Both the position numbers and the translations under genes were made by a program. From assembly GCA_016703025.1 (NCBI GenBank), contig JADJCV010000004.1:1240001-1304000 (forward strand): DNA of 64,000 nucleotides, read 5' to 3'. The stretch comes from Candidatus Avedoeria danica. GTDB taxonomy: Bacteria > Chloroflexota > Anaerolineae > Epilineales > Epilineaceae. The notes under the pieces are model-generated. The model was given only the letters and a program-made list of their open reading frames with translations. It was not told the DNA's origin and did not search any database. Shown piece after piece: positions 27,089-36,246 of the stretch (within the stretch, counting starts at the first letter, position 1; every line of letters begins with the position of its first letter).

Positions 27089-30000
27089 ATGCGTGATTAC
27101 TCTCTGCGCGGTCTCCTGGATCCGGTGTCCCGGCACCCCGTGGTGTCGGACGCGCTGGCGCGTGTGCTGCGTGCCGAGCCGGGCGCGGTCATCGGCCCGC
27201 TCGGCCTCCCGGAAGCCGCCCAGCCGGCCGCCGTCGCGGCGATCGCAGCGGCAACCTCGGTGCCGATCGTCTGGATCGTGCCGCAGGTCGATGAAGCGCG
27301 CGCGCTGGCCGATTCGCTCAGCGCGTATCTCGACGATCCGACGAGACTTCATCTGTTTGCCGCCCCTGACCCGCTGCCGTTCGAGCGGATCGCGTGGGAT
27401 CCGTCCGTGCGCGAGCTCCGGATGGCCACCCTGGCGGCCTTGTTCGTCCAACGCACGGCGCCCGGCTCGAACCCCGGTCCTCCGCCGGTCATCATCGCGC
27501 CGCTGCGCGCCGTCCTCACGCCGACGCTGCCGCCGGCCGAATTCGACCGCGACGCGCACGTCGTCGCCCGCGGCGACCGGATGCCCGTCACGCAGCTCGT
27601 GCGCCATCTCCATCGCCTCGGCTACGACCACGCCACCCGAGTGACGGCGCCGGGCGAGATGGCGCACCGGGGCGGCATCGTGGACGTCTGGCCGCCGTCG
27701 GCCGGCGCGCCGGTGCGCCTCGAGTGGTTCGGCGACGATCTCGACGCGCTGCGGCTGTTCAGTCCCGCCACGCAGCGCTCGCACGGCACCGTCGAGCGCC
27801 TCGTGATTCCGCCGGCCACCGAGGCGCTGCCCGGCAACGGGCCGCGGGCCGCGGCCGCGCTGGCGGACGTCGACCTCGGCCGGCTGCAACCGCTGGCCGA
27901 ATCGGACCTCAAGCGCCAGATCGAGCAGCTGGCGAACGGCGAGCGCTTTCGCGGCCTCGAGCTCTTCACATCCTTGCTGCACACACCGGCGACGCTGCTC
28001 GACCACTTGCCGCCCGACGCGCTGATCGTGCTGGACGGCATCGAGGCGCTCGAGCCGGCGGCGGTCGACTTGGCGGCGCAGGCCGAAACCGTGCGCGCCG
28101 AGCAGCTGGCCGCCGGCGAGATCCCGGGACGCTGGCCGCTGCGGCCGCTCGTGGACTGGACCGAGCTCGAAGCTGCGATCGGCCGGCACCGGCGTCTGAT
28201 CGTCAACGGGATGGCGCGTTCGACGACGCAGACGGATCGCCCGTCCCATGGCTTCAGCGCGCCGCCGCGGTTCGGCGGACGTGTCGACGAGGCGGTGAGC
28301 GACGTGCTGCGCCGGCTCGACGCGGGCGACGCGATCGTCGTCGTCAGCCGGCAGGCGCCGCGGATCGCGGAGCTGATCACAACGGCGGGCATCAGCGCCG
28401 CGCCCCTGACCGACCTCGTGGCCGCGCCCGGCCCGGGCGGGCTGGCGGTCGTGCACGGCGCGCTCGGCAGCGGCTGGGAGCTGGTCGGCGCCGACGGCGG
28501 TCGTCTCGTCGTTCTGACGGACGGCGAGATCTTCGGCTGGCGCATGCCGCATCGCCGCCGCAGCCGGCGCGCCAACGAAGAAGCGAGCCGAGCCGACGAG
28601 TTTGCCGAGTTCCAGGTGGGCGATCACGTCGTGCACGTCGAACACGGGATCGGTGTGTTCCGCGGGCTCGTGCGGATGCAGGTCGGGCAAGCCGAGCGGG
28701 ACTACCTTCACCTGGAGTATGCGGCCGGCGACACGCTGTTCGTGCCCACGCATCAGGCAGACCGCGTGGCGCGTTACGTCGGTGCCGGCGAGGTTTCGCC
28801 CTCTGTGACGCGGCTCGGGACGGCGGACTGGGAGCGCGCCAAGGCACGCGCCCGTCGCGAGGTCGAGGACATCGCCGAAGAGCTGTTGGCGCTGTACGCA
28901 CGCCGTGAAGTGGCCCATCGCGCCGCGTTCGCACCCGACACCGCGTGGCAGGCCGAAATGGAAGCATCGTTCCCGTTCCTCGAGACGGACGATCAGATGA
29001 AGGCGATCGACGACGTCAAGCGCGACATGGAGAGCGCACGACCGATGGATCGGCTGGTTGTGGGCGACGTCGGCTTCGGCAAGACCGAAGTGGCGCTCCG
29101 GGCGGCGTTCAAGGCCGTGATGGCAGGCTGCCAGGTGGCCATCCTTGCGCCGACGACGGTCCTCGCCCAACAGCACTTCGAGACGTTTCGCGAGCGCCTC
29201 TCGGCCTTTCCGGTGCGGATCGACGTCCTGTCGCGCTTCCGACGCCGCAAGGACCTCGCCGAAGCGATCGAGCGCCTCGGCCGGGGCGAGATCGACATCA
29301 TCATCGGCACGCACCGCCTGCTCGGCCAGGACGTGAAGTTCAAGCGCCTCGGGCTGTTGGTCGTCGACGAGGAGCATCGGTTCGGGGTCAAGCACAAGGA
29401 GCGGCTGCGCCAGATCGCCGAGGGCGTCGACACGCTCACGCTGACGGCAACGCCGATCCCGCGGACGATGCACCTCGCCCTGACCGGGCTGCGAGACCTG
29501 ACGACGATCGACACGCCGCCCGCCGAGCGCCTGCCGGTATCCACCCACGTCGGCCCGTACGAGGCGCAGCAGGTGCGGCACGCGATCCAGCGCGAGCTGT
29601 CCCGCGGCGGGCAGGTGTTCTACGTCTACAACCGCGTGCGCGGCATCGACGGCGTCGTCGAAAGCGTCCGACGGCTCGTGCCCGAGGCGCGCGTGACGGT
29701 GGCCCACGGCCAGATGCCCGAGGACCAGCTGGCCGGCGCGATGCTCGACTTCGTCGGCCACCTCGTCGATGTCCTGGTCTGCACGAGCATCATCGAGAGC
29801 GGTCTCGACATCCCGAACGCCAACACGCTGATCGTCGAACGGGCCGATCGCTTCGGGATTGCCCAGCTTCACCAACTGCGGGGCCGCGTCGGTCGGTCTG
29901 AGGTGCGGGCGTACGCCTACCTCCTCCTCCCGCCGGGCGGCGAGGCCTCCGAGGACGCGCGCGAGCGGCTGCAGGCGCTGGCGGACTACGCCGACCTCGG

Positions 30001-30658
30001 TGCCGGCTTCCGCCTGGCGATGCGCGACCTCGAGATCCGCGGTGCCGGCGAGATCCTCGGCGCTCGCCAGCACGGCCACGTGGCGTCCATCGGCCTCGAC
30101 CTGTACACCAAGCTGTTGGCCGCCGCGATCAAACGCGTGCGGGCCGACGATCGCGATCCGGTCGAGGTGCCCGTCACCGTGGCCGCCGAGCTTGATGCGA
30201 TCGATCCGGGGACGCTGCCGACCGTCGACCTGCCCGTGGACGCCTACCTTCCGGAGACGTACGTCGCCGAGACGGCGGAGCGGACGCGGCTCTACCGCCA
30301 GATGGCGGCGGCCGATACGCTGCCGGCCGTTGGCGAGATCGAGCACGAGCTCATCGACCGCTTCGGCCGGCCGCCGACCGAGGTGCGCCACCTCTTGGTC
30401 GTGCTCCGGTTGCGCGTGCTGGCCCACCAGGCCGGCGCGCAGAGCGTCGGCCTCGAGGGCGAGGACGTGGCGATTCGGTTCGCGCCCCATCATCACCTCG
30501 ACCGGGCTCGCCTCGCCGCGGCGCTGCCGGCCGAAGCGCGCATCGGCCACCACCGGGTCGGGCTGCCCGTCAGCGGCGCCACCGCGATGTGGTTGGCGCG
30601 CGCCCTGTGGCTGGTGCAGACCGTTGCGGACATCGAGGGGACGTCGGCGGCGGCGTGA
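27089..30658 (+). CDS. mfd: Transcription-repair coupling factor Mfd
   Basis: 1189 residues. Mfd removes stalled RNA polymerase from DNA lesions and recruits UvrA. Order: N-terminal UvrB-like region (residues about 1-330), species-variable middle, RNA polymerase-interacting domain FQVGDHVVHVEHGIGVFRG (about 510), RecG-like translocase with Walker A GDVGFGKTE, motif II DEEH, TATPIPRT, and the C-terminal UvrA-masking domain. ATG 27089 fits the family N-terminus (LRGLLDPVSRHPVVSDAL); there is no good Shine-Dalgarno sequence. TTG 27047, in frame and next to the predicted transcription start, is an alternative. Confidence 0.95.
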   Translation: MRDYSLRGLLDPVSRHPVVSDALARVLRAEPGAVIGPLGLPEAAQPAAVAAIAAATSVPIVWIVPQVDEARALADSLSAYLDDPTRLHLFAAPDPLPFERIAWDPSVRELRMATLAALFVQRTAPGSNPGPPPVIIAPLRAVLTPTLPPAEFDRDAHVVARGDRMPVTQLVRHLHRLGYDHATRVTAPGEMAHRGGIVDVWPPSAGAPVRLEWFGDDLDALRLFSPATQRSHGTVERLVIPPATEALPGNGPRAAAALADVDLGRLQPLAESDLKRQIEQLANGERFRGLELFTSLLHTPATLLDHLPPDALIVLDGIEALEPAAVDLAAQAETVRAEQLAAGEIPGRWPLRPLVDWTELEAAIGRHRRLIVNGMARSTTQTDRPSHGFSAPPRFGGRVDEAVSDVLRRLDAGDAIVVVSRQAPRIAELITTAGISAAPLTDLVAAPGPGGLAVVHGALGSGWELVGADGGRLVVLTDGEIFGWRMPHRRRSRRANEEASRADEFAEFQVGDHVVHVEHGIGVFRGLVRMQVGQAERDYLHLEYAAGDTLFVPTHQADRVARYVGAGEVSPSVTRLGTADWERAKARARREVEDIAEELLALYARREVAHRAAFAPDTAWQAEMEASFPFLETDDQMKAIDDVKRDMESARPMDRLVVGDVGFGKTEVALRAAFKAVMAGCQVAILAPTTVLAQQHFETFRERLSAFPVRIDVLSRFRRRKDLAEAIERLGRGEIDIIIGTHRLLGQDVKFKRLGLLVVDEEHRFGVKHKERLRQIAEGVDTLTLTATPIPRTMHLALTGLRDLTTIDTPPAERLPVSTHVGPYEAQQVRHAIQRELSRGGQVFYVYNRVRGIDGVVESVRRLVPEARVTVAHGQMPEDQLAGAMLDFVGHLVDVLVCTSIIESGLDIPNANTLIVERADRFGIAQLHQLRGRVGRSEVRAYAYLLLPPGGEASEDARERLQALADYADLGAGFRLAMRDLEIRGAGEILGARQHGHVASIGLDLYTKLLAAAIKRVRADDRDPVEVPVTVAAELDAIDPGTLPTVDLPVDAYLPETYVAETAERTRLYRQMAAADTLPAVGEIEHELIDRFGRPPTEVRHLLVVLRLRVLAHQAGAQSVGLEGEDVAIRFAPHHHLDRARLAAALPAEARIGHHRVGLPVSGATAMWLARALWLVQTVADIEGTSAAA

Positions 30659-30696
30659 GCCACCGGCGACTGTAACCCCGCGGCGTCTGCCCGATC

Positions 30697-31422
30697 GTGG
30701 CCACCCACTCCCTTCTCCAGGATGCACAGGCGATCTCGCCGCGCCGCAGCGCTGCGCGCGACGCGGCGGATCACCCCACCGCCGGCCGCGACACGGACGG
30801 CGCCGCCGACTCCGACGAGTCCCTCGTTCGGCGTGCGCAATCCGGCGATCGCGACGCGATCGTGGCCGTCTATCGTCGTTATGTCAATGAGATTTTCGGC
30901 TACGCCTACCATCAGCTCGGCAACGCCCAGGACGCCGAGGATGTAACGAGCGAGACGTTCCTCCGGCTCGTGAGCGCACTCGACGGCTTCGACCACCGCG
31001 CTTCGTTCCGGACGTGGCTGTACACCGTCGCCCGCAACCAGCTGCGCGACCGCTGGCGACAGCGCGGCCGGCAGCCGGCGATCACGGACTGGGACGAGGC
31101 CGATAACGCAGATCGATCCGTCGCGGCCGACGACGCACGCCGCTCCGACGCCGCGGCGCTGAGTGAGGGCGACCACGCGCCGGGCCACTCACCGTGGGCC
31201 GAGCTGGGCCGCCAGGTGATGGCCGCACTGCCCGAAAGCTACCGCACCGTGCTCACGCTCCGCGTCGCCGACGGTCGTTCCATCCGCGACGTGGCCGAGG
31301 CGATGAACACGACACCCGGCAACGTCAAGGTGCTCCAGCACCGCGCCCTCAAGCGCGCCGCCGCCGTGGCGGCCGCCCTCGAGGCTTCCGGCGCGCCCGT
31401 ACGCGCGCCCGCACGGAGGTGA
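30697..31422 (+). CDS. ECF-type RNA polymerase sigma factor
   Basis: 241 residues. After a disordered N-terminal 40 residues come sigma region 2 (LVRRAQSGDRDAIVAVYRRYV, AEDVTSETFLRLV, SFRTWLYTVARNQLRDRWR) and region 4 (LPESYRTVLTLRVADGRSIRDVAEAM with NTTPGNVKVLQHRALKR). The acidic spacer between them is unusually long (about 50 residues, Asp- and Ala-rich). The next gene starts 2 bp after the stop with a shared CGGAGGTGA, so they are translationally linked. The partner may be its anti-sigma factor. GTG start without a clear Shine-Dalgarno sequence. Confidence 0.87.
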   Translation: MATHSLLQDAQAISPRRSAARDAADHPTAGRDTDGAADSDESLVRRAQSGDRDAIVAVYRRYVNEIFGYAYHQLGNAQDAEDVTSETFLRLVSALDGFDHRASFRTWLYTVARNQLRDRWRQRGRQPAITDWDEADNADRSVAADDARRSDAAALSEGDHAPGHSPWAELGRQVMAALPESYRTVLTLRVADGRSIRDVAEAMNTTPGNVKVLQHRALKRAAAVAAALEASGAPVRAPARR

Positions 31423-31424
31423 CG

Positions 31425-32021
31425 ATGCACCCGCCCACCGTCCGCCCGGACCGCCGGCCGAGCGCTTTCACGCACGCCGCGTTGTTGGCCGACGGCGACC
31501 GGGTCGACGGCCGTGCCGAGGCGCTGGATATGGCGATGGCGGCGCGCGCCGCCGACGTTCCGGACGACGTCGTCGCGGCCGCGTTCGGCCTTGAAGCGGC
31601 CCATCTTGCCCGCTTTGCCGCCGCGCTCGACGGCCTCGCTCCGCCGCCTCCGGCGCCGGCTGCGCCGTTCGTCGCCGACCTGGAGTCGCGTCTCGAGCGC
31701 GCGTTCGACTCGCGGCCGATCGCGTCGCACCGTGCGATCCAGCGGCGCGGGCCATCCGTCCACCATCTCGGCCTGATCGCTCGGCTGCCCGGCGTCTCGG
31801 AGCTCGTGATGGCCGCCGCCGTGGTCCTCGCGCTCGGATCCGCGACCGTACATGACGGCTGGCGCCCGGCGCCCGCGCGGTCCGCAACGCCGACGACGAC
31901 GGTCCATCGCACCCAAACGCCCCTCGGCCCGACCGGCACAGCCACGGGCGGCGCACCGGCGGCGAGGGCGACGGTGGAGCCGGTGGCGATGGCGGGGGGC
32001 GCCGGGCGGGTCGGCTGGTAG
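31425..32021 (+). CDS. Putative membrane anti-sigma-like protein
   Basis: 198 residues. An N-terminal cytoplasmic part rich in Ala, Asp and Pro lacks the zinc HxxxCxxC motif of ZAS anti-sigma factors. One transmembrane helix follows (about residues 125-145, around VMAAAVVLALGSATVH). The extracytoplasmic C-terminus is Pro/Thr-rich and short. Position (2 bp after an ECF sigma gene, CGGAGG before the ATG) suggests an anti-sigma or signal-transfer role, but this rests only on context. Confidence 0.55.
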   Translation: MHPPTVRPDRRPSAFTHAALLADGDRVDGRAEALDMAMAARAADVPDDVVAAAFGLEAAHLARFAAALDGLAPPPPAPAAPFVADLESRLERAFDSRPIASHRAIQRRGPSVHHLGLIARLPGVSELVMAAAVVLALGSATVHDGWRPAPARSATPTTTVHRTQTPLGPTGTATGGAPAARATVEPVAMAGGAGRVGW

Positions 32022-32073
32022 GGTCGGACGGCTGCGATCGGCGGTCGGCCTTTCGACGTCGACAGCCCATCGA

Positions 32074-33555
32074 CTACGGCCGCGGCGCGTCCCGGTCCGT
32101 GATCGGCGTGCCGAGCGCGTCAAGCCAGGCCTCCCGGGCATCGGCGGCCACGAAGATCGAGCCCGTGGCGACCGCCACCCCGCCGGGTCCGGCCGCGGCG
32201 ATCGCGGCCTCCAGCGCCTGGCCCATCGTTGCGCACGGTGTCACCGAGCGATCGTCCAGCCGCGACCCCGCCCCGATCGCCGCCTGCGCCCGCGCCAGCA
32301 CGCGCGCCGCGACGGCATCGGCCGCCAGCGCCTTGGGATGATCCGCGCGCACCGTGAAGACCGCCGCGGCGCACGGCACGAGGACGTCCAGCATCCCGTC
32401 GACGTCCTTGCCGCCGCCGAAGCCGAGGACGAACGCGTAGCCGTCGGACGGGTCGTCGTGACGGAGGGCCGCGATCAGCGCCGCGGCCCCGTGCGGGTTG
32501 TGGGCGCCGTCGACGACGAGCGTTGCGCCGCTCGCCAACGACCAACGGTCATAGCGGCCGGGCCAGGTGGTGCGCGAGAGGCCGTCGCCGATGTGCGCCG
32601 CTGTGATCGCCCAGCCCGCCTGCCGCAGCACGGCCAGCGCGGTGGCGGCGACGGCGGCATTCACGTGCTGGTGCGGTCCGGCCAGACGGAGTTCGGCGGC
32701 GATGTGAAGCGGTTCGCTTGCGGGCCCACCGTCATCGGCGACGGCCGAGATCGGCGGTACGGGGTCGGTCGAGGGGTCGCGCCGGGATGCGTCGCCGGAC
32801 GGCGGGTGGACGACGAAGTCGAGCGTCGGCGGACGGCTGTCCCGGACGGTCCACGTCGTGTCGCGGCCGACGAGCGAGAGCGGGCAGCCGAGGCGATGGG
32901 CTTCAGCGGTGATGACCGCCAGTGCCTCCGGCGCCTGCGGTGCGCTGACGACGGGCACGCCCGGTCTGAGGATGCCCACCTTGTCGGATGCGATCTGGCG
33001 GAGCGTGTCGCCGAGGATCTCGCGGTGGTCTAGGCCGATCGGGGTCAGGACGCTGACGACGCTCCGGACGACGCGCGTCGTGTCCAGCCGGCCGCCGAGG
33101 CCAACCTCGATGACGGCGATGTCAACGCCGGCGCGGGCGAAGTGATCGAAAGCGAGCGCGGTCAACACTTCGAACGTCGTGAGTCCGGTCAGGCTGTCCA
33201 ACAGGGCGGCGTGCTCGTCCAGCCAAGCGATGACCTCGGTCTCGGCGATCAGCGTCCGGCCGACGCGGATTCGCTCCCGGACGGTGTGCATGTGCGGCGA
33301 CGTGTACAGCCCGACCCGATACCCTGCGCAGCCCAGCGTCTCGGCCACGAACGCGCTCGTCGATCCCTTGCCGTTCGTCCCGCCGATGTGGACCGCCGGC
33401 CAGCTGTGGTGCGGTCGGCCGAGGGCGTCGAGGAGTCGCTCGATCCGGTCGAGGGCAAACTCGTGGGGCGTGCCCGGCGGGCGGGTCTCCCAGTTGGCGA
33501 AGCCGTACAGCCGGTCGAGGGCCGCCTGCCAATCGTCGGACATGTGCGCGTTCAT
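32074..33555 (-). CDS. folC: Folylpolyglutamate/dihydrofolate synthase
   Basis: 493 residues of the Mur-ligase-like family. It adds glutamate to folates (and possibly makes dihydrofolate). Key motifs are P-loop GGTNGKGSTS (about residue 50), TSPHMHTVRERIRVG, IEVGLGGRLDTTRVV, GLDHREILGDT and VVDGAHNPHGA. A Pro/Asp-rich insert around residues 250-275 separates the domains. ATG 33555 is preferred over ATG 33543 because a -10 (TACAAT, 33564-33569) sits 8 nt upstream and there is no Shine-Dalgarno site, implying leaderless translation. It converges on the sigma/anti-sigma pair. Confidence 0.93.
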   Translation of the reverse strand: MNAHMSDDWQAALDRLYGFANWETRPPGTPHEFALDRIERLLDALGRPHHSWPAVHIGGTNGKGSTSAFVAETLGCAGYRVGLYTSPHMHTVRERIRVGRTLIAETEVIAWLDEHAALLDSLTGLTTFEVLTALAFDHFARAGVDIAVIEVGLGGRLDTTRVVRSVVSVLTPIGLDHREILGDTLRQIASDKVGILRPGVPVVSAPQAPEALAVITAEAHRLGCPLSLVGRDTTWTVRDSRPPTLDFVVHPPSGDASRRDPSTDPVPPISAVADDGGPASEPLHIAAELRLAGPHQHVNAAVAATALAVLRQAGWAITAAHIGDGLSRTTWPGRYDRWSLASGATLVVDGAHNPHGAAALIAALRHDDPSDGYAFVLGFGGGKDVDGMLDVLVPCAAAVFTVRADHPKALAADAVAARVLARAQAAIGAGSRLDDRSVTPCATMGQALEAAIAAAGPGGVAVATGSIFVAADAREAWLDALGTPITDRDAPRP

Positions 33556-33563
33556 CACGGGCG

Positions 33564-33569
33564 ATTGTA
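33564..33569 (-). promoter_or_regulatory. folC promoter -10 (TACAAT), leaderless
   Basis: TACAAT on the minus strand, 8 nt before ATG 33555. The -35 is weak. It overlaps the -35 of the divergent lipoprotein gene. Confidence 0.55.
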
Positions 33570-33594
33570 CCGCCTCAGAGCGGTTTGCTACACT
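33565..33594 (+). promoter_or_regulatory. Lipoprotein gene promoter (TTGTAC-18-TACACT), leaderless
   Basis: TTGTAC at 33565-33570, an 18-bp spacer and TACACT at 33589-33594, 7 nt before ATG 33602, with no Shine-Dalgarno sequence. The promoter is interlocked with that of folC within a 46-bp intergenic region. Confidence 0.62.
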
Positions 33595-33601
33595 CGCGGC
33601 C

Positions 33602-35224
33602 ATGCTCCGCCGGCCAGCACTCGACGTGCGCTCGACAAACCGCAGCGGCATGGCGGCGGCGCTCGTCGCGCTGTCGCTTGCCGGCTGCGCCGGCGCTCCG
33701 CTCGTGGAACTCGTTTCGTTCGAACCGACGACGATCACGCCGGACCGGGACGGCCACGACGACGTCGCCCGTATGACGTACCGCATCGGACGGCAAGCGC
33801 ACGTCACGGTCACGCTCACCGCGGCGGACGGCGCCGTGCACGTCGTCCGCGCCGACGCCCTCCGCCAGCCGACCCGCGAGGCGTACGAGCTCCTGTTCGG
33901 CGGCGTGATCGACGGTCGGATGCTCGCGGACGGCCGGTACCGGCTCGGTATCGAGGCCGTTGGGTCGGATGGCGGCGCGGCGATCACCGTCGACGGCGGC
34001 GAGCTGACCGTGACGAACGCCGACGCGCGGCCGCCGCAGGTCCGCGGCCTGACCGTCCTGCCGCCGCGCTTCACGCCCAACCAGGACGGCATCGACGACC
34101 GAGTGGCGATCAGCTACGCCTTGGACGAGCCGGCCGAAGTGCGACTCCGGATCGAGACGGCCGATGGCGCTTACGTCACGGATATCCTGGCGGACACGGA
34201 CACCGCCAACTCACCCGGCGACGCCGGCCCGCACGTCTACGACTACGACGCCGGTGTCGACGCCGATGCGCCGCCGCCGCCGAACGGCCGGTATCAGGTC
34301 GTCGTCGAGGCCCGCGACCCCTCGGGCAACACGATCGTCGAGCGCCGGCCCTTCGAGATCGCACAAGCGGGCCTGCCGAACGCCGCCTTCATCGACGACG
34401 TCCGCTGGAGCGCGACGCGTCTCAGCCTGGGTCAGACGCTCGTCTTCACGGCGACCGTCAGGAACATGGGCGGCACGCCCATCCGCACGCGCGGTCCGGC
34501 GCCGGGCTATGTGTACGACAACACCCGCACGTTCAACCAGTTGGCGGACCGCGCCTTCGTCCTGCTGGCGCGCAAGGGGCCGCTGCGCGGTTCGGCGCGC
34601 GTGTCAGCCGACACGCCCCCCGATGTCGACATCCAGTTGGCGACGGAAGCGCCGCTCATCGACCCGCCGATCACGGGGGCCGAGGTCGGCCCGGCAACGC
34701 TGGACACGGCCGCCGGCGACGGCCGCGCCGTGCAACCGGTCCAGGTCTGCGGCACCGTCCGCGGCCCGGACGATGCGCCGTTGGCCGAGGCGGACGTGTA
34801 CGCATTCGAGGCGGACGGCGACAATGGGCGCCATGTCGCCAGCGGCGCCGACGGTCGATTCTGTTTCGACGACCTCGTCCTTTCGCCCGACTACGAGCGC
34901 ACGTTCGCCCGCAGCCCCGGCGCGCTGCGGGTCGGGTTCACGTACGATGACCGCCGCTCCGACCTGGACTACCCGTTCCGGTTCCAGGTCGGTTCGACCG
35001 CGGCACTCGACGCATGCCCGACCGGCCCGGACGGCGACCTCTACTACCTGTGCCTCATGCCGAACGAGACGGTGCGCGTTCAGGGCGCCGTGCGCTTCGT
35101 CGAGGCGCCGTACCGCCGCGACACGAACGGCTACCTGGCGCTCCTGCACGAGGATGTCGGGGTCATGCACGGTCCTTACGGCGTCCAGTCCATCCACGTC
35201 GAATACGACACGCCGCGCGAATAG
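33602..35224 (+). CDS. Lipoprotein with FlgD-like Ig repeats
   Basis: 540 residues. The signal ends in LSLAGC, a lipobox with Cys 29, so the mature protein is lipid-anchored. Two segments resemble FlgD-type Ig-like repeats: FEPTTITPDRDGHDDVARM and VLPPRFTPNQDGIDDRVAI, each followed by beta strands ending in GRYRLGIEAV or GRYQVVVEARDPSGN. The later half contains a carboxypeptidase-regulatory-like fold (VCGTVRGPDDAPLAEADVYAFEADGD). Substrate or partner unknown; a role in cell-surface structure is inferred. Translation is probably leaderless. A glycosyltransferase follows 38 bp downstream. Confidence 0.78.
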   Translation: MLRRPALDVRSTNRSGMAAALVALSLAGCAGAPLVELVSFEPTTITPDRDGHDDVARMTYRIGRQAHVTVTLTAADGAVHVVRADALRQPTREAYELLFGGVIDGRMLADGRYRLGIEAVGSDGGAAITVDGGELTVTNADARPPQVRGLTVLPPRFTPNQDGIDDRVAISYALDEPAEVRLRIETADGAYVTDILADTDTANSPGDAGPHVYDYDAGVDADAPPPPNGRYQVVVEARDPSGNTIVERRPFEIAQAGLPNAAFIDDVRWSATRLSLGQTLVFTATVRNMGGTPIRTRGPAPGYVYDNTRTFNQLADRAFVLLARKGPLRGSARVSADTPPDVDIQLATEAPLIDPPITGAEVGPATLDTAAGDGRAVQPVQVCGTVRGPDDAPLAEADVYAFEADGDNGRHVASGADGRFCFDDLVLSPDYERTFARSPGALRVGFTYDDRRSDLDYPFRFQVGSTAALDACPTGPDGDLYYLCLMPNETVRVQGAVRFVEAPYRRDTNGYLALLHEDVGVMHGPYGVQSIHVEYDTPRE

Positions 35225-35262
35225 CGCCGGCGCCGGATGATCTCGACGAAGTGGATGCGACC

Positions 35263-36246
35263 GTGAGCCCATCGGCAAAGCCGCCGCGCCTGGGTGTCGT
35301 GATCGTCAGCTTCAACACCGCGGCCCTCCTGGATGCCTGCCTGACGTCCGTTCGCGCCGCAGTGGACGAGGTCGGATGGCGGGACGCAGCGGACGTCGTC
35401 GTCGTCGACAACGGCTCGGTGGACGAGACGGTCGCGTTCGTGACGCAGCATCATCCGTGGGTGCGGCTCATCGCCGAAGGGCGCAACCGCGGCTTCACGG
35501 CGGCGAACAACGTCGCGCTCGCCCCGTGGTCGGCCCGTGACGCCGATGCTCCCTCGTTCATCCTGCTGCTCAACCCGGACGCCGCGCTCACCCCTGGCGC
35601 GCTGCCGACGATGGTGGCCGCGCTCGAAGCCGACGAACGCGCCGCTGTCGTCGGGCCGTCGTTGATCTATCCCGACGGAAGGTTCCAGCACGCGGCGTTC
35701 CGGTTTCCGGGACTCGTGCAGACCGCACTCGATCTCTGGCCGGTCCCCCGCCTGGCCGATACGCCGTTGAACGGTCGTTACGCGCGCCGCCGCTACCGGG
35801 CGGGCCGCCCTTTCGCCGTCGACGCCGTCCTCGGGGCATGCATGCTGGTCCGCGGCACGGCGCTGCAAGCCGTCGGGCCGCTCGATCCCGGCTTCTTCAT
35901 GTACTGCGAGGAACTCGACTGGTGCCGCCGGTTCCGCAACGCGGGCTGGCGCGTGCTGTGCGCACCGGCCGCCATCGTCATCCACCACGGTGGGGCGAGC
36001 GCGGGCCAGTTTCGTTTTGCGGCATTCGTCCAGTTGTGGCGCAGCCGGCTGCGGTACTTCCGGCTGCACGCGCGGTTCTGCAGCCCAGTGTTGAATCTCC
36101 TCATTCGCACCGGCTTTGCCTGCCACGAGCAGGCCGACGCCGCCGCGGTGCGCCGCGGACGGATGTCCGCCGCCACGCACCATGCTCGGCGCGACGCGCG
36201 TGCCGCCGTCTTCGCCGCGCCGACCGGCAGCGAGACCATCGGATGA
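35263..36246 (+). CDS. Glycosyltransferase family 2
   Basis: 327 residues of a GT-A rhamnosyltransferase-type enzyme (WbbL-like). Motifs: GVVIVSFNTAALLDACL, VVVVDNGSVDETV, GRNRGFTAANNVAL, the metal-binding LLLNPDAAL and MYCEELDWCRRFRNAGW near the active site. It likely transfers a sugar to an envelope glycan. Start is uncertain: GTG 35263 or GTG 35251 (in frame), neither with a Shine-Dalgarno sequence. It overlaps the next gene by ATGA. Confidence 0.85.
   Translation: MSPSAKPPRLGVVIVSFNTAALLDACLTSVRAAVDEVGWRDAADVVVVDNGSVDETVAFVTQHHPWVRLIAEGRNRGFTAANNVALAPWSARDADAPSFILLLNPDAALTPGALPTMVAALEADERAAVVGPSLIYPDGRFQHAAFRFPGLVQTALDLWPVPRLADTPLNGRYARRRYRAGRPFAVDAVLGACMLVRGTALQAVGPLDPGFFMYCEELDWCRRFRNAGWRVLCAPAAIVIHHGGASAGQFRFAAFVQLWRSRLRYFRLHARFCSPVLNLLIRTGFACHEQADAAAVRRGRMSAATHHARRDARAAVFAAPTGSETIG

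Noticed and set aside
26798..30727. 1309-residue minus-strand open frame
   Set aside because: Antisense to mfd; composition is that of a shadow frame and it has no start signals.
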